Of a stretch of 64,000 nucleotides of DNA, positions 13,980-23,382 are shown one piece after another. The stretch's first letter is position 1; every line of letters starts with the position of its first letter. The notes beneath the pieces were generated by a model, which made no database searches, had not been told where the DNA came from, and was given only the letters and a program-made list of their open reading frames with translations. Both the position numbers and the translations under genes were made by a program. Origin of the DNA: Pseudomonadota bacterium (GTDB lineage Bacteria > Pseudomonadota > Gammaproteobacteria > Xanthomonadales > Xanthomonadaceae); the NCBI GenBank assembly GCA_018242445.1, contig JAFEBW010000053.1, positions 62,001 through 126,000 of the forward strand. The letters run 5' to 3'.

Positions 13980-16679
13980 ATGGCGAAGTCCGCGTTGCTG
14001 CTGACCACCTTGCGCTGGATCACGCTGGGCGCCATCGGCGGCACCATCGTCGTGGTCGGCATCGATCTGTTCCGCGTCGAAGGGCCGTGGCTGATCGTCG
14101 CACTGGCGCTGTCGACGCTGTCCTTCGTCTGCTGCGCGACCGCCCTGCACCTGCTCAACGTCGCCATCGAGCAGGCCAGCGCCGGGGTGCGGCACGCCAG
14201 CGACGCCGCCGCCGATGCCGCCACCCGCGCCGACGAGCAGGAGGCGCGCTTCGCCTCGATGCGCAGCGAACTGGAGGAAAACCGGCGTCTGCAGGAAGAA
14301 CTGACGAGCGCCAAACAGGCTGCCGAAGACGCCACCCGGGCCAAGAGCGAGTTCCTGGCCACCATGAGCCACGAGGTGCGCACGCCGCTCAATGGCATCG
14401 TGCCGATGCTGGAACTGCTGCAATCCTCCAAGCTCGCGCTCGACCAGCGCGAGATGCTCAACACCGCGTTGCAGTCGTCGCGGCAACTGCTGCGCATCGT
14501 CGACGACATCCTCGACTATTCCAAGCTCGAAGCGCACAAGCTCGAACTGGAAAGCGTCAACATGAACCTGCGCGAGACGCTCGACTCGGTGATCCGCCTG
14601 CTCGATCGCCAGGCGCAATCCAAGGGGCTCGGCTTGTCCCTGCACATCGACCCGGATGTGCGCGCGGTGTTTCGCGGCGACCCGGTGCGCATGCGTCAGG
14701 TCGTCAGCAACCTGGTCAGCAACGCACTCAAGTTCACCGAGCGCGGCACGATCTCGGTGCACGTGAACAAGGTCAAGGAGACGCGCACCCACCATCAATT
14801 GCGCATCGAAGTGCGCGATACCGGCGTGGGCATCGCCCCGGATGCGGCGGGCAAGCTGTTCAGCGCCTTCTCGCAGGCCGACGCATCGACCACGCGGGTG
14901 TATGGCGGCACCGGCCTGGGGCTGGCGATCTGCAAGCGCATCGTGGACTTGATGGGCGGGCGCATCGGCGTGGAATCCGAGCTGGGTCGCGGCTCGACCT
15001 TCTGGTTCGAGATCCCGATGCTCAAGGCCGCAGGCGACATCGAAGGCCCGCGCGCCGGCCTGCAGAACGCCCGCGTGCTGGTGCTCACCTCCGACGAGGC
15101 GCTGCGCAAGCGCATCGCGTCCTCGCTGGCGCATACCGGCGCGCAACTGGCCTTCGTCGAAAACACGCAGGACGCGCTGAACCAGTTGCGCGGAGCCGCC
15201 ACCTCGCTCAAGCGCGGGCTGGACGTGTTCGTCGTCGATGCCGCCTCGATCCGCCACACCCTCGTGGCCCTGCAACGCAACCTGGCCGGCATGAACGACA
15301 TCCAGCGCCTGCGGGTCTTGTTCCTGGAAGCCTCCGACCCCTTGCCCGACGACGTGCGCGAGCTGCCCAACACCGTCGTCGCCCCGCGCGCGCTCGCCGA
15401 AAGCGACGTGCGCCCGAAACTCGACGAGCTGATGGCCGGCGAAGCCGTCAGCACCACGGGTCGCGATGCGCCGGCGGCGGTGAGCCTCATCGCCGGCGCG
15501 GACGAGGCCAGCGAGCCCAGACCCGCGCCGGCCAAGGTGCCGACGACGTCCGCGGCCGGCAGCGCCCCCCTCGTCGGCCCGATCAAGGGCAGGCTGCTGC
15601 TGGTGGAGGACAACCCCGTCAACCTGCTGGTGGCGCAGCGCATCATCTCGTTGCTCGGACCGCAATGCGACACCGCCGAAAACGGCGAACTGGCGCTCGA
15701 AAAGATCGCCCGCGGCGGCTACGACATGGTGTTGATGGACTGCCAGATGCCGGTGATGGACGGCTACACGGCCACCCGCAACTGGCGCACGCAGGAGGCC
15801 GATCGCGGCTTGCCGCCGTTGCCGATCATCGCCATGACCGCCAACGCGATGGCCGGCGACCGGCAGAAGTGTCTGGATGCAGGCATGGACGATTACCTGT
15901 CCAAGCCCGTCGCGCGCGATCAACTGGAAGCCATGCTGCGCCGCTGGATGAGCAGGTCGCCCCGCCTGCGCCGCTCCCTGCAACACGCGGATTCGGCCGA
16001 GCCCTCCGAATGGCCTGCACCGCCGCCCGAGCCGAGCCCATACAGCGCAGCGGCCGGTCTGACGCCCGAGGAAATCGCAGCGGCCAGCCAGGTAGCGGCG
16101 CAGGCCACCGCCGCCTTCGTCGCCCAGCAACCGCCCAGGGAAGAGGTGCCGCCCACCCCCGCGCCCGCGGCCGCGGCCGCGCCACGGCGCACGCTCGAAC
16201 CCGGCCCGGTCGCTGCGGCACCCGTACCAGCCCCCGCGGAAGTCGCCACCGCAAGCGCCGCGGCGGCGATCACACCCGTGGTAATCGCACCCGTGGAACC
16301 CGCCGCATCCAGGGCGATCGGTGAGCACCCGACACGCCCACCCTCACCGGCGCTGGATTCGGAGATCATCGAGGATCTGTGGAGCGCAATGGGCGACTCC
16401 TTCCGCGAGCTGCTGCAGGTGTTCCTCGAAGACGCGCCCAAGCATCTGGCCAAGCTCGACGAGGCGATCGCCAATCACGACGTTCCCGGTCTGGTGGGGC
16501 CGGCGCACGCGCTCAAATCCTCCAGCGCCAACCTCGGCGCGATGCAGTTGTCGGCCGCCGCCAAACACATCGAGCAAGGCGCGCGTGCGGGCACCCTCGC
16601 GCAGCCGCAGGTGGCGGTGAAGGTGGCGAGCTACGAATTCCGCCGCGCCGAACGCGAATTGCGCACCTTGCTCAGTTGA
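13980..16679 (+). CDS. hybrid sensor histidine kinase (TM-HisKA-HATPase-REC-REC-Hpt)
   Basis: This predicts 899 residues. Two transmembrane helices lie near residues 8-60 with almost no periplasmic loop, so the signal is probably sensed in or near the membrane. A coiled coil leads to HisKA with phospho-acceptor His131 in [10 protein letters not shown]. The ATPase domain has [15 protein letters not shown] and [10 protein letters not shown] first receiver (about 360-480) lacks the acidic pocket. A second (about 540-660) is intact with Asp587 in [12 protein letters not shown]. After an Ala/Pro-rich linker the Hpt domain carries His843 in [11 protein letters not shown]. It is therefore a complete phosphorelay. 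The natural target is the intact receiver of the gene 10 bases upstream. The order resembles RpfC/Rav-type kinases of Xanthomonas, but no rpf genes are present. Confidence 0.9.
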   Translation: MAKSALLLTTLRWITLGAIGGTIVVVGIDLFRVEGPWLIVALALSTLSFVCCATALHLLNVAIEQASAGVRHASDAAADAATRADEQEARFASMRSELEENRRLQEELTSAKQAAEDATRAKSEFLATMSHEVRTPLNGIVPMLELLQSSKLALDQREMLNTALQSSRQLLRIVDDILDYSKLEAHKLELESVNMNLRETLDSVIRLLDRQAQSKGLGLSLHIDPDVRAVFRGDPVRMRQVVSNLVSNALKFTERGTISVHVNKVKETRTHHQLRIEVRDTGVGIAPDAAGKLFSAFSQADASTTRVYGGTGLGLAICKRIVDLMGGRIGVESELGRGSTFWFEIPMLKAAGDIEGPRAGLQNARVLVLTSDEALRKRIASSLAHTGAQLAFVENTQDALNQLRGAATSLKRGLDVFVVDAASIRHTLVALQRNLAGMNDIQRLRVLFLEASDPLPDDVRELPNTVVAPRALAESDVRPKLDELMAGEAVSTTGRDAPAAVSLIAGADEASEPRPAPAKVPTTSAAGSAPLVGPIKGRLLLVEDNPVNLLVAQRIISLLGPQCDTAENGELALEKIARGGYDMVLMDCQMPVMDGYTATRNWRTQEADRGLPPLPIIAMTANAMAGDRQKCLDAGMDDYLSKPVARDQLEAMLRRWMSRSPRLRRSLQHADSAEPSEWPAPPPEPSPYSAAAGLTPEEIAAASQVAAQATAAFVAQQPPREEVPPTPAPAAAAAPRRTLEPGPVAAAPVPAPAEVATASAAAAITPVVIAPVEPAASRAIGEHPTRPPSPALDSEIIEDLWSAMGDSFRELLQVFLEDAPKHLAKLDEAIANHDVPGLVGPAHALKSSSANLGAMQLSAAAKHIEQGARAGTLAQPQVAVKVASYEFRRAERELRTLLS

Positions 16680-16827
16680 GGAAACGCTGATTTATTCAGC
16701 GTTTCCCGTTGGCCATGGATGGCCGCCCACGAAGCAATCACGCAAGTGATTGTTGCGTGCGAGTCGAGTCCGGGCGTGTACCGGACTCGACGTGCGCCGA
16801 GAATTCCTGGAAGGAATTATTCGGCGC
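16680..16827. repeat. five consecutive hairpins between convergent genes
   Basis: Five perfect or near-perfect stem-loops follow one another. The first pairs GGAAACGCTGA with TCAGCGTTTCC (16680-16706). The second is GGCCA-TGGA-TGGCC (16711-16724). The third pairs CACGCAA with TTGCGTG (16739-16759). The fourth is an 11-bp stem GTCGAGTCCGG/CCGGACTCGAC (16763-16791). The fifth is a two-part stem, GCGCCGA/TCGGCGC outside and AATTCC/GGAATT inside (16794-16827). The region separates the 3' ends of the hybrid kinase and rppH. It may terminate both transcripts or be a composite of REP-like elements; T tracts are absent. Confidence 0.8.
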
Positions 16828-16874
16828 TTCCTTGATGATGCGTGCGCGGGTGGCGTCGGCCGGGGGCGGTCGCC

Positions 16875-17426
16875 TCAACCCCAGCCACGCCGCCGGTACG
16901 GCCGGTCGGGGGTGTCCGGCAGCACCGGGCGCGGGCCGAGCGTGCCGGTCGCGCGCGCCTGCGCCTGCGGCTCCAGGTGGCGCAATGCCCGTGCATACAC
17001 GCCGCGCTTGAAGGTGACGACGTGTTCGAGCGGGTACCAGAAATCGACCCAGCGCCAGCGGTCGAACTCGGGTTTCTCGGTCAAGTCCAGACGCACGTCC
17101 TCGTCGCGCGCCAGCAGACGCAGCAGGAACCACACCTGCTTCTGGCCGATGCACACCGGCTGCCCTTCGCGGCGCATGCTGCGAAACGGCAGGCGATAGC
17201 GCAGCCAGCCGGGCGTGGCGGCCAGCACCTCGACATGCTCGGGCAACAGCCCGGTCTCCTCGTGCAGTTCGCGGTACATCGCTTCCAGCGGCGTCTCGTC
17301 GGTGTTCATCCCGCCCTGCGGGAACTGCCAGCCGTCGCGATGCACGCGGCGGGCCCAGAACACCTGCCCGTCGTCGCGCATCAACACGATGCCCACGTTG
17401 GGGCGATAACCGTCCGGATCGATCAC
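16875..17426 (-). CDS. rppH: RNA pyrophosphohydrolase RppH
   Basis: This predicts 183 residues. I chose the GTG start at 17426 because the N-terminus [14 protein letters not shown] then aligns with E. coli RppH and GGAG lies about 10 bases upstream. The Nudix box is complete ([17 protein letters not shown] followed by HEETGL). The family motifs [14 protein letters not shown] and [13 protein letters not shown] are present. RppH removes pyrophosphate from 5'-triphosphate mRNA ends and triggers RNase E-dependent decay. The C-terminal 25 residues are low-complexity and Arg/Pro-rich. It is the last gene of yicC-gmk-rppH on the minus strand. Confidence 0.93.
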   Translation of the reverse strand: MIDPDGYRPNVGIVLMRDDGQVFWARRVHRDGWQFPQGGMNTDETPLEAMYRELHEETGLLPEHVEVLAATPGWLRYRLPFRSMRREGQPVCIGQKQVWFLLRLLARDEDVRLDLTEKPEFDRWRWVDFWYPLEHVVTFKRGVYARALRHLEPQAQARATGTLGPRPVLPDTPDRPYRRRGWG

Positions 17427-17467
17427 GGCACGGACTCCGAATCCTTCAATGGTTCGACTGTGCCACA

Positions 17468-17510
17468 GCGGCGGATGCCGCCACAAGCCGCCGCCGGCGT
17501 CTGCGGCGGC
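17468..17510. repeat. two hairpins in the gmk-rppH gap
   Basis: GCGGC-GGAT-GCCGC (17468-17481) is followed by GCCGCCGC pairing with GCGGCGGC (17487-17510). They occupy most of the 97-base gap between gmk and rppH and continue the series of hairpins in adjacent gaps. Confidence 0.65.
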
Positions 17511-17523
17511 GATGGCCCGAGGC

Positions 17524-18144
17524 TCAGCCTCGCCCGCCGAGCAAGGTATCCAGCAAGGCGCCGTTGCGCGCGAGTTGCACGTCGCGCCGCAGGCGGCTGG
17601 CCGTGAAGATCGCCAGCAGATCGTCGACCGCGCGGTCGAACACCTCGTTGACGACGATGTAGTCGAACTCGCGGCAGTGCTGCATCTCTCCGCGCGCAGC
17701 CGCCAGCCGGCGCACGATGACCTCCTCGCTGTCCTGCCCGCGGCTGCGCAGGCGGCGCTCCAGTTCGGGCAAGGAAGGCGGCAGGATGAAGATGCCCACC
17801 GCATCGGGCATCTTCGCGCGCACCTGCTGCGCGCCCTGCCAGTCGATTTCCAGCAGTACGTCGCGGCCTTGCGCCAGTTGCGGCTGCACCGACTGCCGCG
17901 CGGTGCCCTTGTAGTCGCCGTGCACCAGCGCATGCTCGAAGAAATCGTCCGCCGCGACCATGCCCTCGAACGCCTGTGCGCTGACGAAGTGGTAGTGCAC
18001 GCCGTCGATCTCGCCCGGGCGCGGCGCGCGCGAGGTGAACGACACCGACAGGCTGATCGCCGGGTCGCGCGCCAGCACCGCCCGCACGAGGCTGGATTTG
18101 CCGGCCCCCGAGGGGGCCGCGACGATGAACAACGTTCCGCGCAT
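17524..18144 (-). CDS. gmk: guanylate kinase
   Basis: This predicts 206 residues from the ATG at 18144, which has AAGGA 8 bases upstream; longer in-frame starts exist but read through the hairpin region. The P-loop is [11 protein letters not shown] near residues 10-20. The GMP-binding segment reads [20 protein letters not shown], and [13 protein letters not shown] and the lid region are present. It phosphorylates GMP to GDP with ATP in the cytoplasm and is essential for guanine nucleotide supply. yicC lies upstream in the same direction, as in many gammaproteobacteria. In E. coli gmk is followed by rpoZ; here rppH takes that place. Confidence 0.95.
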   Translation of the reverse strand: MRGTLFIVAAPSGAGKSSLVRAVLARDPAISLSVSFTSRAPRPGEIDGVHYHFVSAQAFEGMVAADDFFEHALVHGDYKGTARQSVQPQLAQGRDVLLEIDWQGAQQVRAKMPDAVGIFILPPSLPELERRLRSRGQDSEEVIVRRLAAARGEMQHCREFDYIVVNEVFDRAVDDLLAIFTASRLRRDVQLARNGALLDTLLGGRG

Positions 18145-18196
18145 GTGTGCATCCTTCCACTCGATTTTCCGAAGCTGGGTCGAACCGAAGCCGACC

Positions 18197-18309
18197 TTGG
18201 CACATGGATGTGCCAACGCCCAGCCGGCTTGATCGGCTGGGCAGCGCGACTCGAAAACCACGATTTTCGAGTCGTGCGTCGACGTTGGGCACGATGCCCC
18301 ATCGTCGAC
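18197..18309. repeat. four consecutive hairpins in the yicC-gmk gap
   Basis: TTGGCACA-TGGA-TGTGCCAA (18197-18216) comes first. GCCCAGCCG/CGGCTGGGC follows (18218-18242), then GACTCGAAAA/TTTTCGAGTC with extendable flanks (18248-18273). The last is a two-part stem GTCGACG/CGTCGAC around GGGCA/TGCCC (18278-18309). They fill most of the space between the yicC stop and the gmk start. The TGGA tetraloop is the same as in hairpin two of the block at 16680. Confidence 0.8.
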
Positions 18310-18316
18310 CATAAAC

Positions 18317-19183
18317 TCACTCCAAATTCTGCACCTGCTCGCGCAATTGCTCGATCAACACTTTCAAGTCCACCGATGCCTGCGAGGTGCGCGCATCCAC
18401 CGATTTGGAGCCCAGCGTGTTGGCCTCGCGATTGAACTCCTGCATCAAGAAATCCAGACGCCGCCCCACCGCTTCGGGCAGTCCCAGCACGCGGCGCGCC
18501 TCGACGATGTGGCTGTCGAGGCGGTCGAGTTCTTCCTCCACGTCGAGCTTCTGCAGGCCCAGCACGATTTCCTGTTCCAGCCGGCCCGGTTCCAGCGGCT
18601 GCTTGAGGTCGGCCAGTCGCGCCTGAAACTTCGCCCGCAGCCCGGCGCGGATCCCGGGCATCCACGCGCGCACCTGTTCGACCAGAACCGCGATCGCATC
18701 CAGCCGTTCGATCATCACCGCCGCCAGCTTGCCGCCCTCGCGCTCGCGCGCGGCGAGGAACTCGGCGACGGTCGCGTCCAGCAAGGTCAACGCTTCTGCC
18801 TGCAGTCCGGCGGCATCGGGGCTGGCTTCTTCCTGCACGCCCGGGAAGCGCAGCAAGTCCATGAAATCGGTGTGCATGCCGGGGAAACGGGTGTCGAGAT
18901 CGTTGGCCAACTCCGACAATCTCGTCAGCAGGGCGTGGTTGACGCGCAATTCGGCGGATGCGGTGTCCGCCGCACGCAGGCGCAGGCTCACATCGACCTT
19001 GCCGCGGCCGATCCGGGCCGCCAGCCGCTCGCGCAGCGTCGCCTCGAGCGGGCGCAGTTCCTCGGGCAGGCGCAAGCCGAGTTCGAAGAAGCGGTGGTTG
19101 ACCGCGCGCAGGTCGCAGCCGAGCGTTCCCCATGCCGTGCTGCGCTCGGCCGAGGCGAAGGCGGTCATGCTGCGGATGTTCAT
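18317..19183 (-). CDS. yicC: YicC-family endoribonuclease
   Basis: This predicts 288 residues, nearly the same length as E. coli YicC. The start at 19183 gives the canonical N-terminus [13 protein letters not shown]; the frame is open further upstream but into the rph leader. YicC_N ([19 protein letters not shown]) and the C-terminal DUF1732 ([33 protein letters not shown]) are both clear. YicC proteins are now described as endoribonucleases affecting small-RNA stability. It is divergent from rph with 75 bp between starts, as in E. coli. Confidence 0.93.
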   Translation of the reverse strand: MNIRSMTAFASAERSTAWGTLGCDLRAVNHRFFELGLRLPEELRPLEATLRERLAARIGRGKVDVSLRLRAADTASAELRVNHALLTRLSELANDLDTRFPGMHTDFMDLLRFPGVQEEASPDAAGLQAEALTLLDATVAEFLAAREREGGKLAAVMIERLDAIAVLVEQVRAWMPGIRAGLRAKFQARLADLKQPLEPGRLEQEIVLGLQKLDVEEELDRLDSHIVEARRVLGLPEAVGRRLDFLMQEFNREANTLGSKSVDARTSQASVDLKVLIEQLREQVQNLE

Positions 19184-19258
19184 GCAGATGTGGCCGAAGC
19201 GGGAAAACCCGGATGGTAAACTCTCGCGCCGCGTTTGCGGCACTTTCGGAACCTTGCG

Positions 19259-19990
19259 ATGACTTCGCCCACCCGCCCCAGCGGCCGCGCCGCCGACCAG
19301 TTGCGCGCCGTGCAATTGCAGCGCCATTACACCCGCCACGCCGAAGGCTCGGTGCTCGCCTGCTTCGGCGACACCCGCGTGCTGTGCACGGCCAGCGTGG
19401 ACAACCGCGTGCCCGGTTTCCTGCGCGGCAAGGGCGAGGGCTGGGTGACCGCCGAGTACGGCATGCTGCCGCGCTCGACGCATTCGCGGATGAACCGCGA
19501 GGCCGCATCCGGCAAGCAGGGCGGGCGCACGCTGGAGATCCAGCGCCTGATCGGCCGCGCGCTGCGCGCCTGCGTGGACCGCGCGGCGCTCGGCGAGCGC
19601 ACCATCACCCTCGATTGCGACGTGCTGCAGGCCGACGGCGGCACCCGCACCGCGGCGATCACCGGCGCCTACGTCGCCCTCGTCGATGCCCTGCGCGTGC
19701 TGCGCGCGCGCGGCGACATCGGCAAAGATCCGCTGCACGGCGCGGTCGCCGCGGTCTCGGTGGGCGTGTACCGCGGCGTGCCGGTGCTGGATCTGGATTA
19801 CGCCGAGGACTCGTCCTGCGACACCGACATGAACATCGTGATGAACGACGGCGGCGGCTTCATCGAATTGCAGGGCACCGCCGAGGGCCACGCCTTCCGC
19901 CGCGACGAACTCGACGCCCTGCTGGCGCTGGGCGAGAAGGGCGTGCGCGAGTTGCTGGCGTTGCAGCAGGGTGCGCTGTCCGGCGCATGA
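19259..19990 (+). CDS. rph: ribonuclease PH
   Basis: This predicts 243 residues. Motifs of the RNase PH fold are present: [11 protein letters not shown] at the N-terminus, [27 protein letters not shown], the phosphate-binding [17 protein letters not shown], and [18 protein letters not shown]. The enzyme trims 3' ends of tRNA precursors using inorganic phosphate. I chose the ATG at 19259 because it gives the family length; an in-frame ATG 24 bases earlier would add a short leader. rdgB follows with an ATGA overlap, so the two are cotranscribed. Confidence 0.95.
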   Translation: MTSPTRPSGRAADQLRAVQLQRHYTRHAEGSVLACFGDTRVLCTASVDNRVPGFLRGKGEGWVTAEYGMLPRSTHSRMNREAASGKQGGRTLEIQRLIGRALRACVDRAALGERTITLDCDVLQADGGTRTAAITGAYVALVDALRVLRARGDIGKDPLHGAVAAVSVGVYRGVPVLDLDYAEDSSCDTDMNIVMNDGGGFIELQGTAEGHAFRRDELDALLALGEKGVRELLALQQGALSGA

Positions 19991-20598
19991 CCCGCCTCGT
20001 CCTCGCCAGCTCCAACCGCGGCAAGCTCGCCGAACTCGGCGACCTGCTCGCACCTGCTGGTTACGAACTGGTCGCGCAATCCGACCTGCACGTCGGTGAT
20101 GCCGACGAAACCGGCAGCACGTTCATCGAGAACGCCATCATCAAGACTCGCCATGCCGCGCACGCGACCGGACTGCCCGCGCTGGCCGACGATTCCGGCC
20201 TCGTGGTGGACGCTCTCGGCGGCGAACCGGGCCTGCGCTCGGCGCGTTTTGCCGGCCGCCATGGCGACGATGCCGCCAACAACGCGTTGCTGATCGAGCG
20301 CCTGCGCGACGTGCCCGACGCACAGCGCGGCGCGCATTTCTACTGCGTGCTGGTGCTGCTGCGCTCGCCCAGCGACCCGCAGCCGCTGATCGCCGAAGGC
20401 GTGTGGCGCGGCCGCATCCTGCATGCCCCGCGCGGCGGCAACGGTTTCGGCTACGACCCGCTGTTCCAGCCCGATGGCCACGCATGCAGCTCGGCCGAAC
20501 TGGAACCTGCGCACAAGAACGCCATCAGCCATCGCGGGCAGGCGCTGGCGATGCTGCGCGAACGTTTGTCGGGAGCACACAAGGGCAGTGGCAGATGA
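19987..20598 (+). CDS. rdgB: dITP/XTP pyrophosphatase RdgB
   Basis: This predicts 203 residues of the HAM1/RdgB family. Motifs include [13 protein letters not shown] at the N-terminus, [48 protein letters not shown], and [12 protein letters not shown] near the end. It hydrolyses dITP, dHapTP and XTP to monophosphates and so keeps deaminated purines out of DNA. It overlaps rph by four bases. In many proteobacteria hemW follows directly; here about 1.4 kb of foreign-looking sequence comes between. Confidence 0.94.
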   Translation: MTRLVLASSNRGKLAELGDLLAPAGYELVAQSDLHVGDADETGSTFIENAIIKTRHAAHATGLPALADDSGLVVDALGGEPGLRSARFAGRHGDDAANNALLIERLRDVPDAQRGAHFYCVLVLLRSPSDPQPLIAEGVWRGRILHAPRGGNGFGYDPLFQPDGHACSSAELEPAHKNAISHRGQALAMLRERLSGAHKGSGR

Positions 20599-20611
20599 CC
20601 GGTAAAAAAAT

Positions 20612-20875
20612 GTGCTGAGCGCGAACCGGCCTGTGCAAACCGCGTGGCCGCCGCCTGAAGCCGAAGACCGCCGCCACCGCATCGCGCGGCTGGACGCGCT
20701 GTACTTCCGCCTGTACGGCCTGAACCGCGACGCGGCGGCCTACGTGCTCGACACCTTCCCCATCGTGCGCGAACAGGACGAGGCCGCGTTCGGCCGCTAC
20801 CGCACGAAGGAGCTGGTGCTTGGCTACATGAACGCGCTCGCCGCCGGCGATACGCACACCGTGCTGGCGCTCTGA
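20612..20875 (+). pseudogene. C-terminal fragment resembling a large DNA methylase/restriction enzyme
   Basis: An 87-codon frame opens at a GTG. Its content (RIARLDALYFRLYGLNRDAA, AYVLDTFPIVREQDEAAFGR, YRTKELVLGYMNALAAGDT) resembles the extreme C-terminus of Eco57I/type IIG-like or N6 adenine methylases. Those proteins are about 900-1600 residues, and no methylase motifs (DPPY/NPPF, FxGxG) are visible here. I read it as the tail left after deletion of a restriction-modification gene. It begins 13 bases after rdgB. If translated it would be a small soluble protein. Confidence 0.6.
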
Positions 20876-20898
20876 GCGGGACGCGCCGGGCACATCCC

Positions 20899-20946
20899 GT
20901 TTCGCTTGTTTCGTTTATTGCGTTTGTTTCGGATAACAGGTATTCT
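20899..20946 (+). promoter_or_regulatory. AT-rich promoter with GTTTCG repeats before the HTH-PIN operon
   Basis: GTTTCG occurs at 20899, 20908 and 20926, in a 9-base register. TTGCGT (20918-20923) and TATTCT (20941-20946) have 17-base spacing and could be the -35 and -10 elements. The antitoxin ATG is 40 bases downstream of the -10. The repeats overlap the promoter and are plausible binding sites for the HTH antitoxin. Confidence 0.45.
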
Positions 20947-20985
20947 TTCATCCCGGCCGCGCCCGCCCTGCCGAAGATCGCCGCC

Positions 20986-21441
20986 ATGATCGCCCTGCGC
21001 CACGAACAACTGATCACCCCGCCCGCCACGCCGCAGGAAAGCGAACTGGCCCGCACCAGCAGCCGCCTGCTCGCCGCCTGCATCGGCCACGGCCCGACCG
21101 CGCGCCTGCGCGTGATCGACGGCAAGCAGACCATCGAAGTGCCGGTGGCGGCGCTGCGCATGCTCGTGGACATCCTCGCCAACATGGCCGCCGGCAACGC
21201 GATGAGCCTGGTGCCGATCCACGCCGAGCTGACCACCCAGGAAGCGGCGGATTTTCTCAATGTGTCCCGCCCCTATCTGATCGGCGTGCTCGATCGCGGC
21301 GAACTGCCGCATCACAAGGTCGGCACGCATCGGCGCGTGTATTTCCGCGATTTGCTTGCGTACCGCGAAGCGCAATTGAAGGCGAACAAGGCCGGGCTCG
21401 CCGAACTCACCCGGCTGTCGCAGGAACTGGGCCTGTATTAG
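20986..21441 (+). CDS. excisionase-type HTH protein, probable antitoxin
   Basis: This predicts 151 residues. The C-terminal half contains a winged HTH of the excisionase/MerR-like type, with LTTQEAADFLNVSRPYLIGV followed by LDRGELPHHKVGTHRRVYF. The N-terminal half (about 1-75) is a small alpha/beta region with RLRVIDGKQTIEVPVAALRM. The PIN-domain gene starts at the base after its stop, so the two are translationally coupled. Such HTH-PIN pairs are toxin-antitoxin modules in which the HTH protein represses the operon and neutralises the PIN RNase. The promoter repeats upstream fit that role. Confidence 0.8.
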   Translation: MIALRHEQLITPPATPQESELARTSSRLLAACIGHGPTARLRVIDGKQTIEVPVAALRMLVDILANMAAGNAMSLVPIHAELTTQEAADFLNVSRPYLIGVLDRGELPHHKVGTHRRVYFRDLLAYREAQLKANKAGLAELTRLSQELGLY

Positions 21442-22011
21442 ATGTCCCAATTCGTCGCTGTCTATGACGCCTGCGTGTTGTATCCCGCGCTATTGCGCGA
21501 CCTGTTGATGCATCTGGCGCTGAGCGATCTTTTCCGGGCGCGCTGGACTGAACGGATCCATGCCGAATGGATGGGAAACCTGCGCATGAACCGCCCGGAT
21601 ATACCGGGCGAGAAGCTCGAACGGGTGCGCCGGCTGATGGATGCGCATGTACCCAACTGCCTCATCACCGGCTACGAGCCGCTGGAAGCGGATTTGCATC
21701 TGCCCGACCCGGATGATCGCCATGTGCTGGCCGCAGCGATCCATTGCCATGCGGGAACCATCGTCACGTACAACGTGAAACACTTTCCCGATGCCGCGCT
21801 CGCTCCCCATGGCATCAATGCGCAACACCCGGATTCCTTCATCGAGCATGCCTTTCACATCGACCTCGCTGCCGTGATCGCCGCCGTGGCCGACCATCGC
21901 GCGTCGATGGGCAGCCCCGCCATGACGGTTGCGCAATTGCTGGATGGGTACCTGAATCACGGGCTCGCCACGACTGTCAGCCTCTTGCGCCCGCATGCCG
22001 CGCTGCTGTGA
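21442..22011 (+). CDS. PIN-domain ribonuclease toxin (PIN_3 type)
   Basis: This predicts 189 residues. The PIN acidic residues are visible in VYDACVLYPALLRDLL near the N-terminus, in the mid-protein RARWTERIHAEWMGNL region and in LPDPDDRHVLAAAIH. PIN_3 proteins of this kind are VapC-like endoribonucleases that cleave tRNA or other RNA. The start codon directly follows the antitoxin stop with no intergenic base. Length is normal and nothing suggests inactivation. hemW follows after 42 bases. Confidence 0.83.
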   Translation: MSQFVAVYDACVLYPALLRDLLMHLALSDLFRARWTERIHAEWMGNLRMNRPDIPGEKLERVRRLMDAHVPNCLITGYEPLEADLHLPDPDDRHVLAAAIHCHAGTIVTYNVKHFPDAALAPHGINAQHPDSFIEHAFHIDLAAVIAAVADHRASMGSPAMTVAQLLDGYLNHGLATTVSLLRPHAALL

Positions 22012-22053
22012 TCCAGCAGTGACGCGATCGCCTGACATCGCCACGGCCTCGAC

Positions 22054-23265
22054 ATGCTGACCTTCCCACCCCTCGCCCTGTACGTGCACCTGCCGTGGTG
22101 CGTGCGCAAATGCCCGTACTGCGATTTCAATTCCTACCAGCAGCGCGGCGAGCTGCCGTTCGCCGGCTACGTGGATGCGCTGCTGGCCGATCTGGATCAG
22201 GACCTGCCGCTGGTGTGGGGCCGCACCGTGACCAGCGTGTTTTTCGGCGGCGGCACGCCGTCGCTGTTTCCGCCGGATGCGATCGACAGCTTCCTGCAAC
22301 AAGCTTCCGCGCGGCTGCGTTTCGCGCCGAGTCTGGAGGTCACGCTGGAAACCAACCCCGGCACCGCCGAGCACGGCCGCTTCGAGCATTACCTCGCCGC
22401 CGGGGTGAACCGGCTGTCGTTCGGCGTGCAGAGTTTCGACGACGGCTGCCTGCAACGGCTCGGGCGCATCCACGACAGTGCGCAGGCGCAGCGTGCGATC
22501 GAACTGGCGCGCGCTGCCGGCTACGCCAATTTCAACCTCGACCTGATGTACGCCCTGCCCGGGCAGACGCTGGCGATGGCCGAACACGACCTCGAGCGCG
22601 CGCTCGCCTTGCAGCCAACCCATCTGTCGCATTACCAGCTCACGCTGGAACCCAACACCGCATTCGCGGCGAAACCGCCGCAGGGCATCCCCGACGAAGA
22701 CCACGCGTGGGACATGCAGGAACACTGCCAGCGCCTGATCGCGCAGGCCGGTTTCGAGCACTACGAAGTCTCGGCCTACGCCAAGCCGGGAATGCAATGC
22801 GCGCACAACCGCAACTACTGGTTGTTCGGCGATTACCTCGGCATCGGCGCGGGCGCGCACGGGAAGATCACCTTGCCCGGGTTCATGCCGGAGTCCGGCA
22901 ACGACACGCAGGCCATTGCAGAGAGTCATCCCGGCGGCGGCATCCTGCGCCGCTGGAAGCGCCGGCATCCGGCCGCCTACATGAGCGTGGCCGCGAGTGT
23001 CGATCGCATCGGCGGCGACGAATGGCTGGACGCCACGCGCCGCCCGTTCGATTTCATGCTCAACGCCCTGCGCCTGCCGGAAGGCTTCACGCTGACGATG
23101 TTCGAGGCGCGCACCGGACTGCCGCGAACCGCGATCGCCGATGAACTCGCCATCGCCCGCGAACGCGGCTGGCTGACGATCGCCGGCGACCGCGTGCAAC
23201 CCACCGACCTCGGCCAGCGCTTCACCAACGACGTGATCGGATTGTTCCTGCGGTCAGAGGACTGA
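22054..23265 (+). CDS. hemW: radical SAM heme chaperone HemW
   Basis: This predicts 403 residues, slightly longer than E. coli HemW. The cluster motif is CVRKCPYC (Cys16, Cys20, Cys23), i.e. CX3CX2C as in HemN/HemW. SAM-binding segments FFGGGTPSLFPP and ETNPGT follow. The HemN_C domain is present, and the extra Cys of true coproporphyrinogen dehydrogenase HemN is missing from the N-terminus. HemW binds heme and hands it to respiratory proteins. The last four residues (RSED) and the stop codon are encoded by the first heptad of the repeat array at 23257. Confidence 0.9.
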   Translation: MLTFPPLALYVHLPWCVRKCPYCDFNSYQQRGELPFAGYVDALLADLDQDLPLVWGRTVTSVFFGGGTPSLFPPDAIDSFLQQASARLRFAPSLEVTLETNPGTAEHGRFEHYLAAGVNRLSFGVQSFDDGCLQRLGRIHDSAQAQRAIELARAAGYANFNLDLMYALPGQTLAMAEHDLERALALQPTHLSHYQLTLEPNTAFAAKPPQGIPDEDHAWDMQEHCQRLIAQAGFEHYEVSAYAKPGMQCAHNRNYWLFGDYLGIGAGAHGKITLPGFMPESGNDTQAIAESHPGGGILRRWKRRHPAAYMSVAASVDRIGGDEWLDATRRPFDFMLNALRLPEGFTLTMFEARTGLPRTAIADELAIARERGWLTIAGDRVQPTDLGQRFTNDVIGLFLRSED

Positions 23266-23382
23266 GGACAGAGGACAGAGGACTGAAAGGCATTGCTTCG
23301 TCTTTTCTGCCCGCTACCCTCTTGCCCTCTGTACGAGCTTTGCCACTTCTTTTCTGTCCTCAGTCCTCTGTCCTCAGTCCTC
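23257..23382. repeat. inverted pair of heptanucleotide arrays after hemW
   Basis: Four heptads GAGGACT/GAGGACA (23257-23284) are mirrored by four of TGTCCTC/AGTCCTC (23355-23382). Pairing the two arms gives a 28-bp stem with two mismatches, closing a loop of 70 bases. The hemW stop codon lies in the left arm. The right arm ends 8 bases before the cobalamin riboswitch. Confidence 0.9.

Noticed and set aside
10782-16328. A 1848-codon open frame on the minus strand across hemJ and the two signalling genes
   Set aside because: It is antisense to three well-supported genes, its translation is low-complexity Arg/Gln/His/Gly-rich, and very GC-rich DNA with strong codon bias has few stops in the complementary frame.
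16709-17606. Plus-strand frames opposite rppH
   Set aside because: The minus strand holds a complete Nudix box and RppH signature; the plus frames are Arg-rich shadows.
20612-20875. Small independent gene between rdgB and the toxin-antitoxin pair
   Set aside because: Its sequence resembles the end of a much larger enzyme and the GTG start has no ribosome site, so a remnant is more likely.
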